From positions 1 to 43,202 of the forward strand of contig NZ_CAKLCM010000004.1 of the NCBI RefSeq assembly GCF_921292975.1: a stretch of 43,202 nt of DNA. Reading direction: 5' to 3'. This document shows positions 13,841 through 21,114 of this stretch, piece by piece. Position numbers and translations under genes: made by a program. Source of the stretch: Vibrio hippocampi. GTDB lineage: Bacteria > Pseudomonadota > Gammaproteobacteria > Enterobacterales > Vibrionaceae. How positions within the stretch are numbered: the stretch's first letter is position 1; each line of letters opens with the position of its first letter. Under the pieces are notes generated by a model, which did no database searches, was not told the DNA's origin, and was given only the letters and a program-made list of their open reading frames with translations.

Positions 13841-14167
13841 ATGTCACATGAACCACTAATCCACGCAATAAAGGAGCGCAGGGAGGCGGCGGGACTCACT
13901 CAGCTACAAACCGCCGACATGATAGGGGTATCGCTAAAAACCTATCAGCGTATCGAACGGGGCGAAACCGAAATGAAAATGTCACACTATCGAATCTTGA
14001 TCGAAAAACTCAAGACAACGGATCTCGATATTTCTCTCGATATGTTGGGCCTAGACAAAACCACGCCCTGGGACGTTGCAGCGGCAGCAAGAACGCTACC
14101 GCCAGAAGTGAGAACGGTACTAGTATCCCTGCTCATGATGATCTACAGAGACAAAACATCAGAATAA
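13841..14167 (+). CDS. XRE-family HTH regulator, 108 aa
   Basis: Residues about 6-60 form a Cro/CI-type HTH (I-K-E-R-R-E-A-A-G-L-T-Q-L-Q-T-A-D-M-I-G-V-S, then Y-Q-R-I-E-R-G-E). The remainder is a short helical dimerisation domain. It is transcribed divergently from a 58-residue gene. Its promoter has two GTCCTAT half-sites, so it may bind the AGGAC-N5-GTCCT operators; the RHH partition protein and the HTH protein at 18687 are rival candidates. Confidence 0.8.
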   Translation: MSHEPLIHAIKERREAAGLTQLQTADMIGVSLKTYQRIERGETEMKMSHYRILIEKLKTTDLDISLDMLGLDKTTPWDVAAAARTLPPEVRTVLVSLLMMIYRDKTSE

Positions 14168-14485
14168 CTATAATTTTTCGATTTCTTTCATAACACCGAT
14201 CAGTTGGCTTAACACCTCTTTATAATCTGAACCAGAATTCAACCTTTCGAACAACAGCTCGACCGACGCGCCGGCGCGATGAACATCCTCGATCACTCGC
14301 TCGACCGCAGCCACATTATTCGCCAGCTTATCCAAACGCCAAACCGCAACCACATCACCCTGTTTTAGTTTATCGATAACCAGGGGAAGATCATCACCGA
14401 ACCGGATGTCATCACAACCGAAATCATTTAAAGCCTTTAGCTGCATAGCTAAATCATTATCACGAACCGCATAGCCATATTTCAT
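14168..14485 (-). CDS. Resolvase N-terminal domain protein without catalytic Ser
   Basis: The 105 residues align with the catalytic domain of serine recombinases: the start K-Y-G-Y-A, a middle G-D-V-V-A-V-W-R-L-D-K-L and a final E-R-L-N-S. The nucleophile Ser of the Y-A-R-V-S motif is Asp-like (Y-A-V-R-D), and the conserved D-R-L-x-R is D-K-L-x-N. The C-terminal DNA-binding HTH is absent. It should not recombine DNA. It may be a domesticated regulator or dimerisation partner, or a decaying remnant, although the frame is intact. It converges on the HTH gene, ending one base from its stop. Confidence 0.75.
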   Translation of the reverse strand: MKYGYAVRDNDLAMQLKALNDFGCDDIRFGDDLPLVIDKLKQGDVVAVWRLDKLANNVAAVERVIEDVHRAGASVELLFERLNSGSDYKEVLSQLIGVMKEIEKL

Positions 14486-14506
14486 ATTATTCTTATTCCC
14501 TGTTAG

Positions 14507-14520
14507 CGTGACGCGTCACG
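14507..14520. promoter_or_regulatory. Palindrome CGTGA-CGCG-TCACG
   Basis: A perfect 14-bp palindrome 21 bases upstream of the resolvase-like gene. The same CGTGA-N4-TCACG arrangement occurs twice at 1323-1336 and 1355-1368. Likely a binding site, regulator unknown. Confidence 0.4.
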
Positions 14521-14573
14521 CCGCTTAATTTTGTCACATAGTAAATCAGACACGTATCACAGGAAATGACAAA

Positions 14574-14599
14574 GGCGGCGTTTTTGGAATCAAGCCGCC
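14574..14599 (-). terminator. Possible terminator after the lipoprotein gene
   Basis: GGCGGC/GCCGCC arms with a 14-base loop; only a weak T tract follows on the minus strand. Confidence 0.4.
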
Positions 14600-14623
14600 C
14601 CATAAACCACGAACGCGGCCGAA

Positions 14624-14965
14624 TTAACCCTTCGACCAACCGTTCAATTTTACACAATCAGCGACCAGGTAATTAATCTCACCATTGCTAACTGGCAAAG
14701 CCGAATTAATGCACCCCATTAAAACGGTGGCATTTTCTTTTAGCGCTTCGCCTTCGGTAAGGTCAGCAGCATTTAAGAACCCCTTATCCTGGAGCGACTT
14801 CAACCAATGACCAGCCGTCCCGAGCTGGGTCGGCTGATCCGCTTCGGTCCAGCCTTTACGGTCAAGCCCGACCGAATACCCCTTATTAAGCCATTCTGAA
14901 TTTGGGTCACTGCACCCAACCAAGCCAACGACGGCCGCAACCGCCAACAAGGACAATTTACGCAT
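14624..14965 (-). CDS. Small lipoprotein, candidate lysogenic-conversion gene
   Basis: An N-terminal signal peptide (M-R-K-L then a hydrophobic stretch) ends in a lipobox L-V-G-C (Cys18), so the mature protein should be lipid-anchored. The mature part (about 95 aa) has two more cysteines and no recognised domain. It has its own gene borders: a candidate terminator downstream and a long non-coding region upstream. This is the usual look of a moron gene. Superinfection exclusion or surface modification is a reasonable guess. Confidence 0.75.
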   Translation of the reverse strand: MRKLSLLAVAAVVGLVGCSDPNSEWLNKGYSVGLDRKGWTEADQPTQLGTAGHWLKSLQDKGFLNAADLTEGEALKENATVLMGCINSALPVSNGEINYLVADCVKLNGWSKG

Positions 14966-15291
14966 TATTTAACCTTTTAATGATTATGGAGTTTTTCAGG
15001 GTATCCGATCCGGCTGGGCCTGGTCGAGAAGATCACCGCGAAAACGAAATCCACGCGGCACAAATTCGGTAGTCATTATGCCCATTATGTTAAATAGCTG
15101 ATTTTAGATAGCATTACGCCAGTTTTGGCGGATTGAACGCACCAAGCCGCCAAAATTGACGGTTAAGCAGTGATCGAGGTGTGATTTTTGATGTTGTAAA
15201 TTTGTTTCAATTTGGCGAGGTTTTCGGCTGGAAATTTGGCCGGATGATTTGGCGGCCGATTTGCGTCGAAACCGCCAAAAGATCAAGTTTT
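14966..15291. repeat. Non-coding region with TTTGGCGG iteron-like repeats
   Basis: The core (A/T)TTTGGC(G)G occurs on the plus strand at 15123-15131, 15211-15218, 15233-15243 and 15247-15255, and inverted (CCGCCAAAA) at 15147-15155 and 15272-15280. It follows the dnaB operon end. It may be an origin-like, ssi or regulatory region; the upstream part should hold the lipoprotein promoter. The 60-codon frame here looks accidental. Confidence 0.5.
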
Positions 15292-15705
15292 CTATTCTAC
15301 GCCCATCTTATCTAAGCAATACTGTTCAAATTGATATAGCGCCTCATCATCGAAACGACCCGAATCGCGCAAGCTCATCATTTCCATGAACAGGTGACGG
15401 TTGTTAAAGTCCAGGTTCACGTAATCGTGTAGATGAGCCACGCGCGGCGTTTCTGTTCTTCGATACCAGTTGCTAAATGCAGTTGCGAAGAATAAGCCGG
15501 CGCGGCCGTCTTCTTCTATCTGTTCACGAATATCGGCTAAAACATCTTCCTGTGGTCGAGCGTTTGAGATTGTTTTAGGCTCAACCACAAGTGAGCGAAC
15601 AGACTCTAAGATTTTCTGTTGTTGTAGCTTGCTGTATTGCGGGAATTGCTTCTCTAGCTGTTCGATGTACTCTTTCAGCATTGATTGTTCAAATGTCGTA
15701 TTCAT
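15292..15705 (-). CDS. Hypothetical protein following dnaB, 137 aa
   Basis: Not recognised. A helical, Gln/Glu-rich protein with a possible N-terminal coiled segment (K-E-Y-I-E-Q-L-E-K-Q-F) and an acidic C-terminus. Separated from dnaB by 53 bases that include a perfect 7-bp inverted repeat (CCTCTAG/CTAGAGG, 15736-15756). Position suggests a replication accessory role, such as a helicase loader or inhibitor, but the size and sequence do not prove it. Confidence 0.6.
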   Translation of the reverse strand: MNTTFEQSMLKEYIEQLEKQFPQYSKLQQQKILESVRSLVVEPKTISNARPQEDVLADIREQIEEDGRAGLFFATAFSNWYRRTETPRVAHLHDYVNLDFNNRHLFMEMMSLRDSGRFDDEALYQFEQYCLDKMGVE

Positions 15706-15758
15706 ATACTAGCCTTACTATGTGTTATTAATCGACCTCTAGCGGCCGACTAGAGGAT

Positions 15759-17135
15759 TTAATATTCATCAAATGATGAACCAGCAAAGTTATCAAAGCG
15801 GGAGTATTGCCCCTGGAACGTGAGCCTAACCGTTCCGATCGGGCCGTTCCTTTGCTTACCGATGATGATCTCCGCGGTGCCTTTGTCCTTGCTGTCTTCG
15901 TGATACACCTCATCACGATAAATAAACATGATGAGATCGGCGTCTTGCTCAATGGAACCGGATTCCCGCAAGTCTGAATTTATTGGCCGTTTATCTGGGC
16001 GGTTTTCCAACGTTCGGTTTAATTGGGACAACGCAACCACGGGGACATTGAGTTCTTTTGCTAACGCTTTTAATGACCGGCTTATCTCCGCAATTTCTAG
16101 CGTTCTGTTGTTCTGCAAGCCTGGCACCTGCATTAATTGAAGATAATCAACCATAATCATCGACAAGCCGCCATGTTCGCGGGCCATACGACGCGCTTTA
16201 ACTCTGAGTTCAGTCGGAGTAATGCCGGAACGGTCATCAATAAAAATATTGTTCCTTTCCATTAAGTGGCCAGTAGCCGAAGCAATTCGCGCCCAATCTT
16301 CATCATCGAGCTGGCTCGTTCTTATCTTGGAAAGCTCAACACGGGATAATGACGATAGCATTCTCATCATTAATTGTTCGGACGGCATTTCCAAAGAAAA
16401 AATTAATACAGGCTTATCATTCTCCATCGACACGTTTTCACATATGTTCATGGCGAACGTTGTTTTTCCTTGAGAGGGCCGAGCCGCGACGATAATTAAA
16501 TCGGAATTCTGTAAGCCGGCAGTTTTTTTATTTAAATCCATAAAACCAGTCGATAAGCCGGTCACGCCATCGATAGCGGTTTTATTTAATTCTTCCATGC
16601 GGTCGATGGTTTTCTCTAACACCGAACGCGCGCTTTGCATACTATCGACGCTCACCGAATGCTGATTCGAGATCGCCAGGACCTTACTTTCTAACTCGTC
16701 GATAATGTCCGTCGAGGTCGCGGCCTTTGAGTCGTAAGCCGAAGCGACGATTTCATTACCTACCGAAATCACATTCCTTAACACCGCTTTCTCTCTTACG
16801 ATGTCAGCATAAGCGGTTATGTTTGCTGCGCTGGGCGTGTTCTTGGCCAAATCAGCCAAGTAAGCAAAGCCGCCAACATCTTCTAATGATCCTTGCTTTT
16901 CTAATAGTTCTGACAACGTAACCAGATCAAGCGGTTGACCGCCTTCAAGTAACTTTCTGGCGACCTCAAAAATAATGCGGTGATAACGTAGATAAAAATC
17001 AGGCCCCGCCACTTTGTCGGACACATCATCCCAACGGCCATTATCAAGTAGTAACCCACCTAAAACGGATTGTTCAGCTTCCATCGAGAACGGCGGCTTT
17101 TTTAAAGCTTCTTCATTTTGCATTTGTCTTTTCAC
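15759..17135 (-). CDS. dnaB: Replicative DNA helicase DnaB
   Basis: The 458-residue product has the DnaB N-terminal domain (about 15-115, with S-V-L-G-G-L-L-L-D), a linker helix and a RecA-like helicase domain. The Walker A A-R-P-S-Q-G-K-T is at 218-225, and the Walker B (I-M-V-D-Y-L-Q-L-M) near 323-331. The DnaB arginine finger region (Q-R-N-G-P-I-G-T-V) is present. It unwinds DNA ahead of the fork. An own helicase makes the element less dependent on the host. It sits in a minus-strand operon starting at 18051 under a 15-bp operator. Confidence 0.95.
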   Translation of the reverse strand: MKRQMQNEEALKKPPFSMEAEQSVLGGLLLDNGRWDDVSDKVAGPDFYLRYHRIIFEVARKLLEGGQPLDLVTLSELLEKQGSLEDVGGFAYLADLAKNTPSAANITAYADIVREKAVLRNVISVGNEIVASAYDSKAATSTDIIDELESKVLAISNQHSVSVDSMQSARSVLEKTIDRMEELNKTAIDGVTGLSTGFMDLNKKTAGLQNSDLIIVAARPSQGKTTFAMNICENVSMENDKPVLIFSLEMPSEQLMMRMLSSLSRVELSKIRTSQLDDEDWARIASATGHLMERNNIFIDDRSGITPTELRVKARRMAREHGGLSMIMVDYLQLMQVPGLQNNRTLEIAEISRSLKALAKELNVPVVALSQLNRTLENRPDKRPINSDLRESGSIEQDADLIMFIYRDEVYHEDSKDKGTAEIIIGKQRNGPIGTVRLTFQGQYSRFDNFAGSSFDEY

Positions 17136-17140
17136 AACCT

Positions 17141-17479
17141 TTAATCAAAAATGGTCACTTGCTCGTCATCAACGGGCATCACGTCCAGTTCTTCGCCTGT
17201 CCGTTCTCGGTAAACCTTGGCGGCCTGGTGACGGCCGGGGCGAGTAAGAGTAGCGGCCAAACTTAAATCTTTAGCGCGGGACAGTTCAACGCACCCCTTA
17301 TCAGATAAGGCGTGAAGCCCCTTTCTAAAATTCGATGCATCGAGCTCACCCTCGCGAGACTGGGAAATCATGGTCCGCATTTTGGCCACTGGTATCGGCC
17401 CTGTAAATTGTTTGGTTTCCAAAAGCGCCAGGATAAAAAGGGCGTCATTCTGGTTTTTCGAAAATCGGGTTTTCTTCAT
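17141..17479 (-). CDS. Hypothetical winged-helix-like protein, 112 aa
   Basis: Helical N-terminal two thirds with a pattern compatible with a small winged helix (D-A-L-F-I-L-A-L-L-E ... F-R-K-G-L-H-A-L-S-D-K-G-C-V-E-L), then an acidic tail. It ends 5 bases before dnaB begins, so they are co-transcribed. It could load or recruit the helicase or regulate the operon. Not identified. Confidence 0.6.
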   Translation of the reverse strand: MKKTRFSKNQNDALFILALLETKQFTGPIPVAKMRTMISQSREGELDASNFRKGLHALSDKGCVELSRAKDLSLAATLTRPGRHQAAKVYRERTGEELDVMPVDDEQVTIFD

Positions 17480-17508
17480 TTCTTAATCACCTCAAGAGTG
17501 AATAATAA

Positions 17509-17685
17509 CTAGCAATCATAGGGCTGGCGATTACTCTTTATTTGTTCTTTGCACTTATCCACCTTTTGAGTGGATAAGATGGGTACATCAGCCACAACCA
17601 GATCACAAAGCCGGTTAAACTCCGCTAGTGAAATCGGCTGTTCCCATCCCTTACTTAACTCGATGTGAAACGCTTCCTTTCTCAT
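17509..17685 (-). CDS. Small hypothetical protein, 58 aa
   Basis: Start ATG 17685 is taken, since the longer frame begins with TTG directly after the previous stop. The gap holds a perfect GGCCGCC/GGCGGCC hairpin (17701-17719), perhaps an attenuator or mRNA processing site. Function unknown. Confidence 0.5.
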   Translation of the reverse strand: MRKEAFHIELSKGWEQPISLAEFNRLCDLVVADVPILSTQKVDKCKEQIKSNRQPYDC

Positions 17686-17727
17686 GGCCACCGCTCCAAA
17701 GGCCGCCGCAAGGGCGGCCCGTATCAA

Positions 17728-18051
17728 TTAAAACAAGCGGGTATCTAATCCGGTAATGTCAGTAAAGACTGCTTGCAAGGTATCGCCATAAACGCCTGAT
17801 TGGTTGGCCAGCTCTTTAAACTCATACTTGCGAGGCATCCACTTAAGACCGAGAACGGTGTAAGTGTCTGACGGGTTCAGCACTACCTGAACCTTATTAA
17901 TTCCGTCTTTCACATAGTGACGGGTGCGAGGTAAGTCGAACTGGAGGCCGTTCTCGATAGCAACCATGTTTTTAGCGCCAGTCATAGCCATGAAACGACC
18001 GCCGCCTAGTTGTTCAAGAATGGTTTTTGCAATGATTTGATTGTTAGTCAT
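17728..18051 (-). CDS. Conserved phage/plasmid hypothetical protein, 107 aa
   Basis: The pattern I-L-E-Q-L-G-G-G-R-F-M-A-M-T-G-A-K-N near the start and I-T-G-L-D-T-R-L-F at the end recurs in a small protein common in phages and plasmids (recalled, not searched). No function is established. It is the first gene of the dnaB operon, with its ATG immediately after an approximately 83-bp leader repeat carrying the operator promoter. Confidence 0.7.
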   Translation of the reverse strand: MTNNQIIAKTILEQLGGGRFMAMTGAKNMVAIENGLQFDLPRTRHYVKDGINKVQVVLNPSDTYTVLGLKWMPRKYEFKELANQSGVYGDTLQAVFTDITGLDTRLF

Positions 18052-18132
18052 CGTGATTTCTCTCGGTTATGGCCTTGGCACCTTGCCCGGCCTTCGAGAT
18101 AAATATTAGGACTTTTCGTCCTAACTTGCAAG
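18049..18132 (-). repeat. Promoter-leader repeat, copy 1 (dnaB operon)
   Basis: An approximately 83-bp unit nearly identical to 19269-19348 and closely related to 18592-18674. On the minus strand it holds -35 TTGCAA (18126-18131), a 17-base spacer with the operator AGGACTTTTCGTCCT read on the plus strand (18108-18122), and -10 TAATAT (18103-18108). A GC-rich leader with a GGCC-GGCC hairpin and a GAGAGAAA ribosome-binding site leads directly to the ATG. Confidence 0.85.
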
Positions 18133-18184
18133 TGTTATTTTCTTTAATTCTTTATTTCTTTACGTTTAACAGTTCACCAGGCAC

Positions 18185-18207
18185 AAAAAAACCGCCTCAA
18201 TCGGCGG
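18185..18207 (-). terminator. Terminator of the 18594-18220 gene
   Basis: Minus-strand stem CCGCC/GGCGG with a 6-base loop followed by seven T. Confidence 0.8.
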
Positions 18208-18219
18208 CTAACTATGAAT

Positions 18220-18594
18220 TCAACTTGGCAAAACCCAAGGGCGCTTGTACTCCCCAGATAATAATTTATCTACCGAAGTGTTCATCGGCGCAAGGCCATT
18301 CAGAAATGCGACATAAAATCGCCAGATCTTGGCTTTTTGAATTTCCTTTATCTTAAGTTGGGCTCGCACATCAGCATCTGACATAAGACCGCCAATTTCT
18401 TCGCCCTTATCCTCATCAGGCCAATAGCGGTGTTCAAAACCCAGCCACTCAGATTCAGACATACAATACCGATGAATCAATTCATCGCGGCTCAATAACG
18501 GATGATGATCTACCGGATGGAATCCCCCGCCAGTTCTGGCGAAATAAGCACAAAAATCACGGTCATTTAATGCCTGGCGAATAAGCTCTTTCAT
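18220..18594 (-). CDS. Hypothetical protein, 124 aa
   Basis: Not recognised. An acidic protein rich in Trp, His and aromatic residues, with a possible HTH or helical bundle in the middle (L-S-R-D-E-L-I-H-R-Y). It is a single-gene unit with its own operator promoter (copy 2) and its own terminator, so it is co-regulated with dnaB and parA. Confidence 0.6.
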   Translation of the reverse strand: MKELIRQALNDRDFCAYFARTGGGFHPVDHHPLLSRDELIHRYCMSESEWLGFEHRYWPDEDKGEEIGGLMSDADVRAQLKIKEIQKAKIWRFYVAFLNGLAPMNTSVDKLLSGEYKRPWVLPS

Positions 18595-18674
18595 CGATAT
18601 TTACCTCGGTTTTGGCCTTGGCAACTAGCCCGGCCTTCGAGATAAATATTAGGACTTTTCGTCCTGATACGCAA
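18592..18674 (-). repeat. Promoter-leader repeat, copy 2
   Basis: A more diverged copy of the same leader. Operator AGGACTTTTCGTCCT is at 18651-18665; -35 TTGCGT and -10 TAATAT again have 17-base spacing. Differences are mostly outside the operator and the GC-rich leader core. Confidence 0.85.
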
Positions 18675-18686
18675 GCATTACTTTCT

Positions 18687-18998
18687 TTATTTCGTTAATT
18701 CTTTATTTTTCCAGATACAACCAAAGCCGGCGCACTCCGCCAGAATCGCCCAGGCGGCGAACGGGATCCGCTGCATGTTCGTTTTTCTGCCTTCCTGTTT
18801 AGCCTTTTCCACCTCGACAGGATCAAACGCCGCCCATTTACGCACTGTACGGCCGTCAGAGATGCCCACTAGGGCCGCGGCTTCACTCCCGGTCAATTCA
18901 CAGCGTTTAAGCATTTCACGCACTTCTGCGCCCGTTGGTTGCGCCCAATCATCACCAAACGGGACCAATGTTTCAGGGCGGATTGTTTCAAGTTCCAT
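18687..18998 (-). CDS. HTH DNA-binding protein, 103 aa
   Basis: A helix-turn-helix is seen at about residues 24-52 (V-R-E-M-L-K-R-C-E-L-T-G-S-E-A-A-A-L-V-G-I-S-D-G-R-T-V-R-K-W), followed by a helical segment with I-P-F-A-A-W-A-I-L. Similar proteins occur on plasmids and integrative elements. It is the second gene after promoter copy 3, so if it binds the operator it would be autoregulated. Its last codons are the border repeat (K-E-L-T-K-stop). Confidence 0.75.
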   Translation of the reverse strand: MELETIRPETLVPFGDDWAQPTGAEVREMLKRCELTGSEAAALVGISDGRTVRKWAAFDPVEVEKAKQEGRKTNMQRIPFAAWAILAECAGFGCIWKNKELTK

Positions 18999-19037
18999 AA
19001 TTCACCAGTTTGGGCGGACACGCCGCCCGGTTTTATC

Positions 19038-19271
19038 TTATGCGTTTACCAGGGCAGCAATGCCGCGCCAGCTCTTATAATTTTTCTCTACTTCTTCCAA
19101 CGTCGCGAACTCTTTGATTCCCAACCCACGATACGCGCGATGGCTTGCGTTATCAGTGTGCATTTGCCAGTGAGTTCCCCACACATCGGCAACACGTGAC
19201 AGTGTCATTTTGTTACCGCGACTCTCTAAATAAAAAGTAGTTTCGCCAAGTTGTTGAATAACGTTTCTCAT
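19038..19271 (-). CDS. Hypothetical protein, 77 aa
   Basis: Not recognised. A small alpha/beta-looking protein (first strands T-T-F-Y-L-E; later W-Q-M-H-T-D), no membrane part. The ATG lies directly behind promoter-leader copy 3 and the gene is followed after 39 bases by the HTH gene, so they form an operon. Confidence 0.6.
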   Translation of the reverse strand: MRNVIQQLGETTFYLESRGNKMTLSRVADVWGTHWQMHTDNASHRAYRGLGIKEFATLEEVEKNYKSWRGIAALVNA

Positions 19272-19348
19272 CGTGATTTCTCTCGGTTATGGCCTTGGCA
19301 TCTTGCCCGGCCTTCGAGATAAATATTAGGACTTTTCGTCCTAAATTG
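19269..19348 (-). repeat. Promoter-leader repeat, copy 3
   Basis: Nearly identical to copy 1 over about 80 bp. Operator at 19328-19342; -35 TTGCAA, 17-base spacer, -10 TAATAT. Confidence 0.85.
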
Positions 19349-20067
19349 CAACCATTCTTTTTTGCGCCCAGAAGCGCACCCACAGAAGCTGACACGCGAA
19401 GATACTAGCCCCGCAGGGATAAGCGATGCGCTTGCGCAAGCGAAGCACCAAGCCGCTCGACGTTGTTTGATAGACCACGGAACTATATCGGCGCGGTTAG
19501 CTGCACAGGACATCGTTAAATCTCGCCTTACCCTCCTGCTAGACCTCGCGAAGCGAAAGAAGGCTAGGTGATGAGGTTGAATTGAACACAAAAGGTTAAG
19601 TATTGGGTCCACTGGATAATCGTAATTCTCGAAAGTATGACGGTCGGATGACAAAAGAAATGTTCAGCGCTGCCAGCTATAGCACTGAACGTATTATTTT
19701 TGCGTTCACTTGATGCTGGCAGTTGGGGCCCGTTAAATTGCTTAACGCTGATCTTATTGTTAGTACTGAATCTAAATAGCAATTTAATGGGATGTACCTT
19801 TATATCTGTAGCAAAGCGAAAGAGATAATAAGCCTCGCCTTTATGGCGGGCTTATATCCTTCCCTTTAGGGAAGCGGTTAGTTCAGGGCTTAGTTTCGAG
19901 GTTATTTTTTATTTAGCCGGCGATCGCGGACAATGGAGGGTGATAACGGTAGGAAATCAGACGAGAAACAGGATCCGGCGGATCATTTCTGTTTGTTTTT
20001 TGAACAACTTTAACCGCCAGGTACGGCAAAGCCTCCGCCATCAAGCGGATTCAAATAAAAAGAGGGG
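19349..20067. other. Non-coding region downstream of repA, candidate origin
   Basis: About 720 bases without a credible gene. It contains a perfect palindrome CGCTTGCGCAAGCG (19429-19442), nested inverted repeats 19662-19671/19681-19690 and 19670-19677/19715-19722, a 14-bp inverted repeat with one mismatch (19729-19742/19778-19791), a hairpin at 19828-19855 and TTCCC-TTTA-GGGAA (19860-19873). In FII/I-type plasmids the origin and single-strand initiation signal lie downstream of repA, so this is the expected place. A DnaA-box-like ACTGGATAA (19611-19619) is weak. Confidence 0.55.
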
Positions 20068-21114
20068 TTATGTTCGGGTTTCTAGGATGGCCAATAGCAA
20101 GGCGTCAAACTCAGGGCCGTTCGTTAGCCCATGCTCGGCTTTGATTTGATTTTTAGCCTGGTATACATAAACAGGCGGTAATTGTCCCTGTAACTGAATG
20201 AGGCGCTTTTCCGTATCACTACGTTGCGACTGTTCACGTTGTTCACGTTGTTCTCGTTGCTCACTTGCGCGCTTCTCAGCCTCTTTTAAGCGATGGTTTG
20301 CGTCCATCACTCGCTTAGTGTGCTTGTTCTCGCCGGTAAACTCTCGCTTGATACGGGCCAATAGATTACGCAATGAAGGGCGATCCAAAGAAGCAATACG
20401 ATCAGACTCAGCCTGGCGCAATAATTCAGCTTGGCGCTTCTGCTTGGCCGTTTTAAGTAAGCCGTTTTTCTCCTGCCACTTACGAGCCATTGAAAGCATC
20501 GAACGAGTGTCGTCCATCGACAAGCCAAACCCTTTAAAAAAGTTAGGGCGGAAAAAGATCCGCTTTGCTTTGTTAGTTTTGCTTTCCTTGTCGAACTCAC
20601 GAACAACGACAATCATTTCCGCCGCTTCCATGTCATCAATCGCACCATGAACGGGATCGCAAGACTTGCGGCCGTGGCGATATTGTCCGCCCTGACCGTC
20701 ATAGCCTGGTTCGTATTCGTGGAGCTGGCCGATCATCTTCGCGAGTTCTTCCACGCTGGCCTTTACCTCAAACAAATAGTTTGAGTCCGGGCAATAATCG
20801 GCGCGGTAAATCATAGCTCTAACCAGTGCATCGAGGGTTTGTTCACGCTCAAGGCGGATCGAGGTTCGGCGCGGGGCAATGTGCTTGGTCTTCCAGGTGC
20901 CGTCCGACAATTTACGGCGCTTAAGAGTGGCACCGTCTTTACGCAGCTTGCGCATAAAACGGTTTCGGTTCCAGTTATGGCCAGATAGAAGGGCATCCAA
21001 TCGCTTAGCGATAGGATGGTTAGCCATCGGAATGTCAAATTGTGGGGTATATCTACGCCAGCCGCTGCGGTCATCCTGCCACGCTGACGCGTTACTAAGT
21101 CCAATTACGCTCAT
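20068..21114 (-). CDS. repA: Plasmid replication initiator, RepA (IncFII/IncI-like)
   Basis: From ATG 21114 the protein has 348 residues. It is rich in Arg/Lys, with a winged-helix-like arrangement (N-W-N-R-N-R-F-M-R-K-L-R-K-D-G; later a D-P-V-H-G-A-I-D-D-M-E-A-A-E-M segment) and a long charged helix with the tandem Q-R-E repeat near residues 280-300. The pattern agrees with the RepA group of FII/I-complex plasmids as I recall them, and the leader carries an antisense-RNA structure typical of them. RepA would bind the origin downstream of its gene and recruit DnaB. The family assignment is by pattern, not search. The ribosome-binding site is weak. Confidence 0.75.
   Translation of the reverse strand: MSVIGLSNASAWQDDRSGWRRYTPQFDIPMANHPIAKRLDALLSGHNWNRNRFMRKLRKDGATLKRRKLSDGTWKTKHIAPRRTSIRLEREQTLDALVRAMIYRADYCPDSNYLFEVKASVEELAKMIGQLHEYEPGYDGQGGQYRHGRKSCDPVHGAIDDMEAAEMIVVVREFDKESKTNKAKRIFFRPNFFKGFGLSMDDTRSMLSMARKWQEKNGLLKTAKQKRQAELLRQAESDRIASLDRPSLRNLLARIKREFTGENKHTKRVMDANHRLKEAEKRASEQREQREQREQSQRSDTEKRLIQLQGQLPPVYVYQAKNQIKAEHGLTNGPEFDALLLAILETRT

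Noticed and set aside
13476..14167. Toxin-antitoxin pair
   Set aside because: Divergent small gene and HTH gene are suggestive, but neither small protein resembles a known toxin and the genes are not in one operon.
15104..15286. 60-codon minus-strand open frame
   Set aside because: It covers the TTTGGCGG repeats, begins without a Shine-Dalgarno and has an unnatural basic composition.
19268..19654. 128-codon minus-strand open frame
   Set aside because: It runs through promoter-leader copy 3 and palindromes, has biased Cys/Arg/Ser content of a shadow frame and no ribosome-binding site.
19362..20149. Several open frames of 69-72 codons in the candidate origin
   Set aside because: Composition looks random, no ribosome-binding sites, and they overlap long inverted repeats.
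20229..20265. Tandem 9-bp repeat in repA as an iteron
   Set aside because: It encodes the Q-R-E repeat of a charged helix in frame and is better explained by protein-coding repetition.
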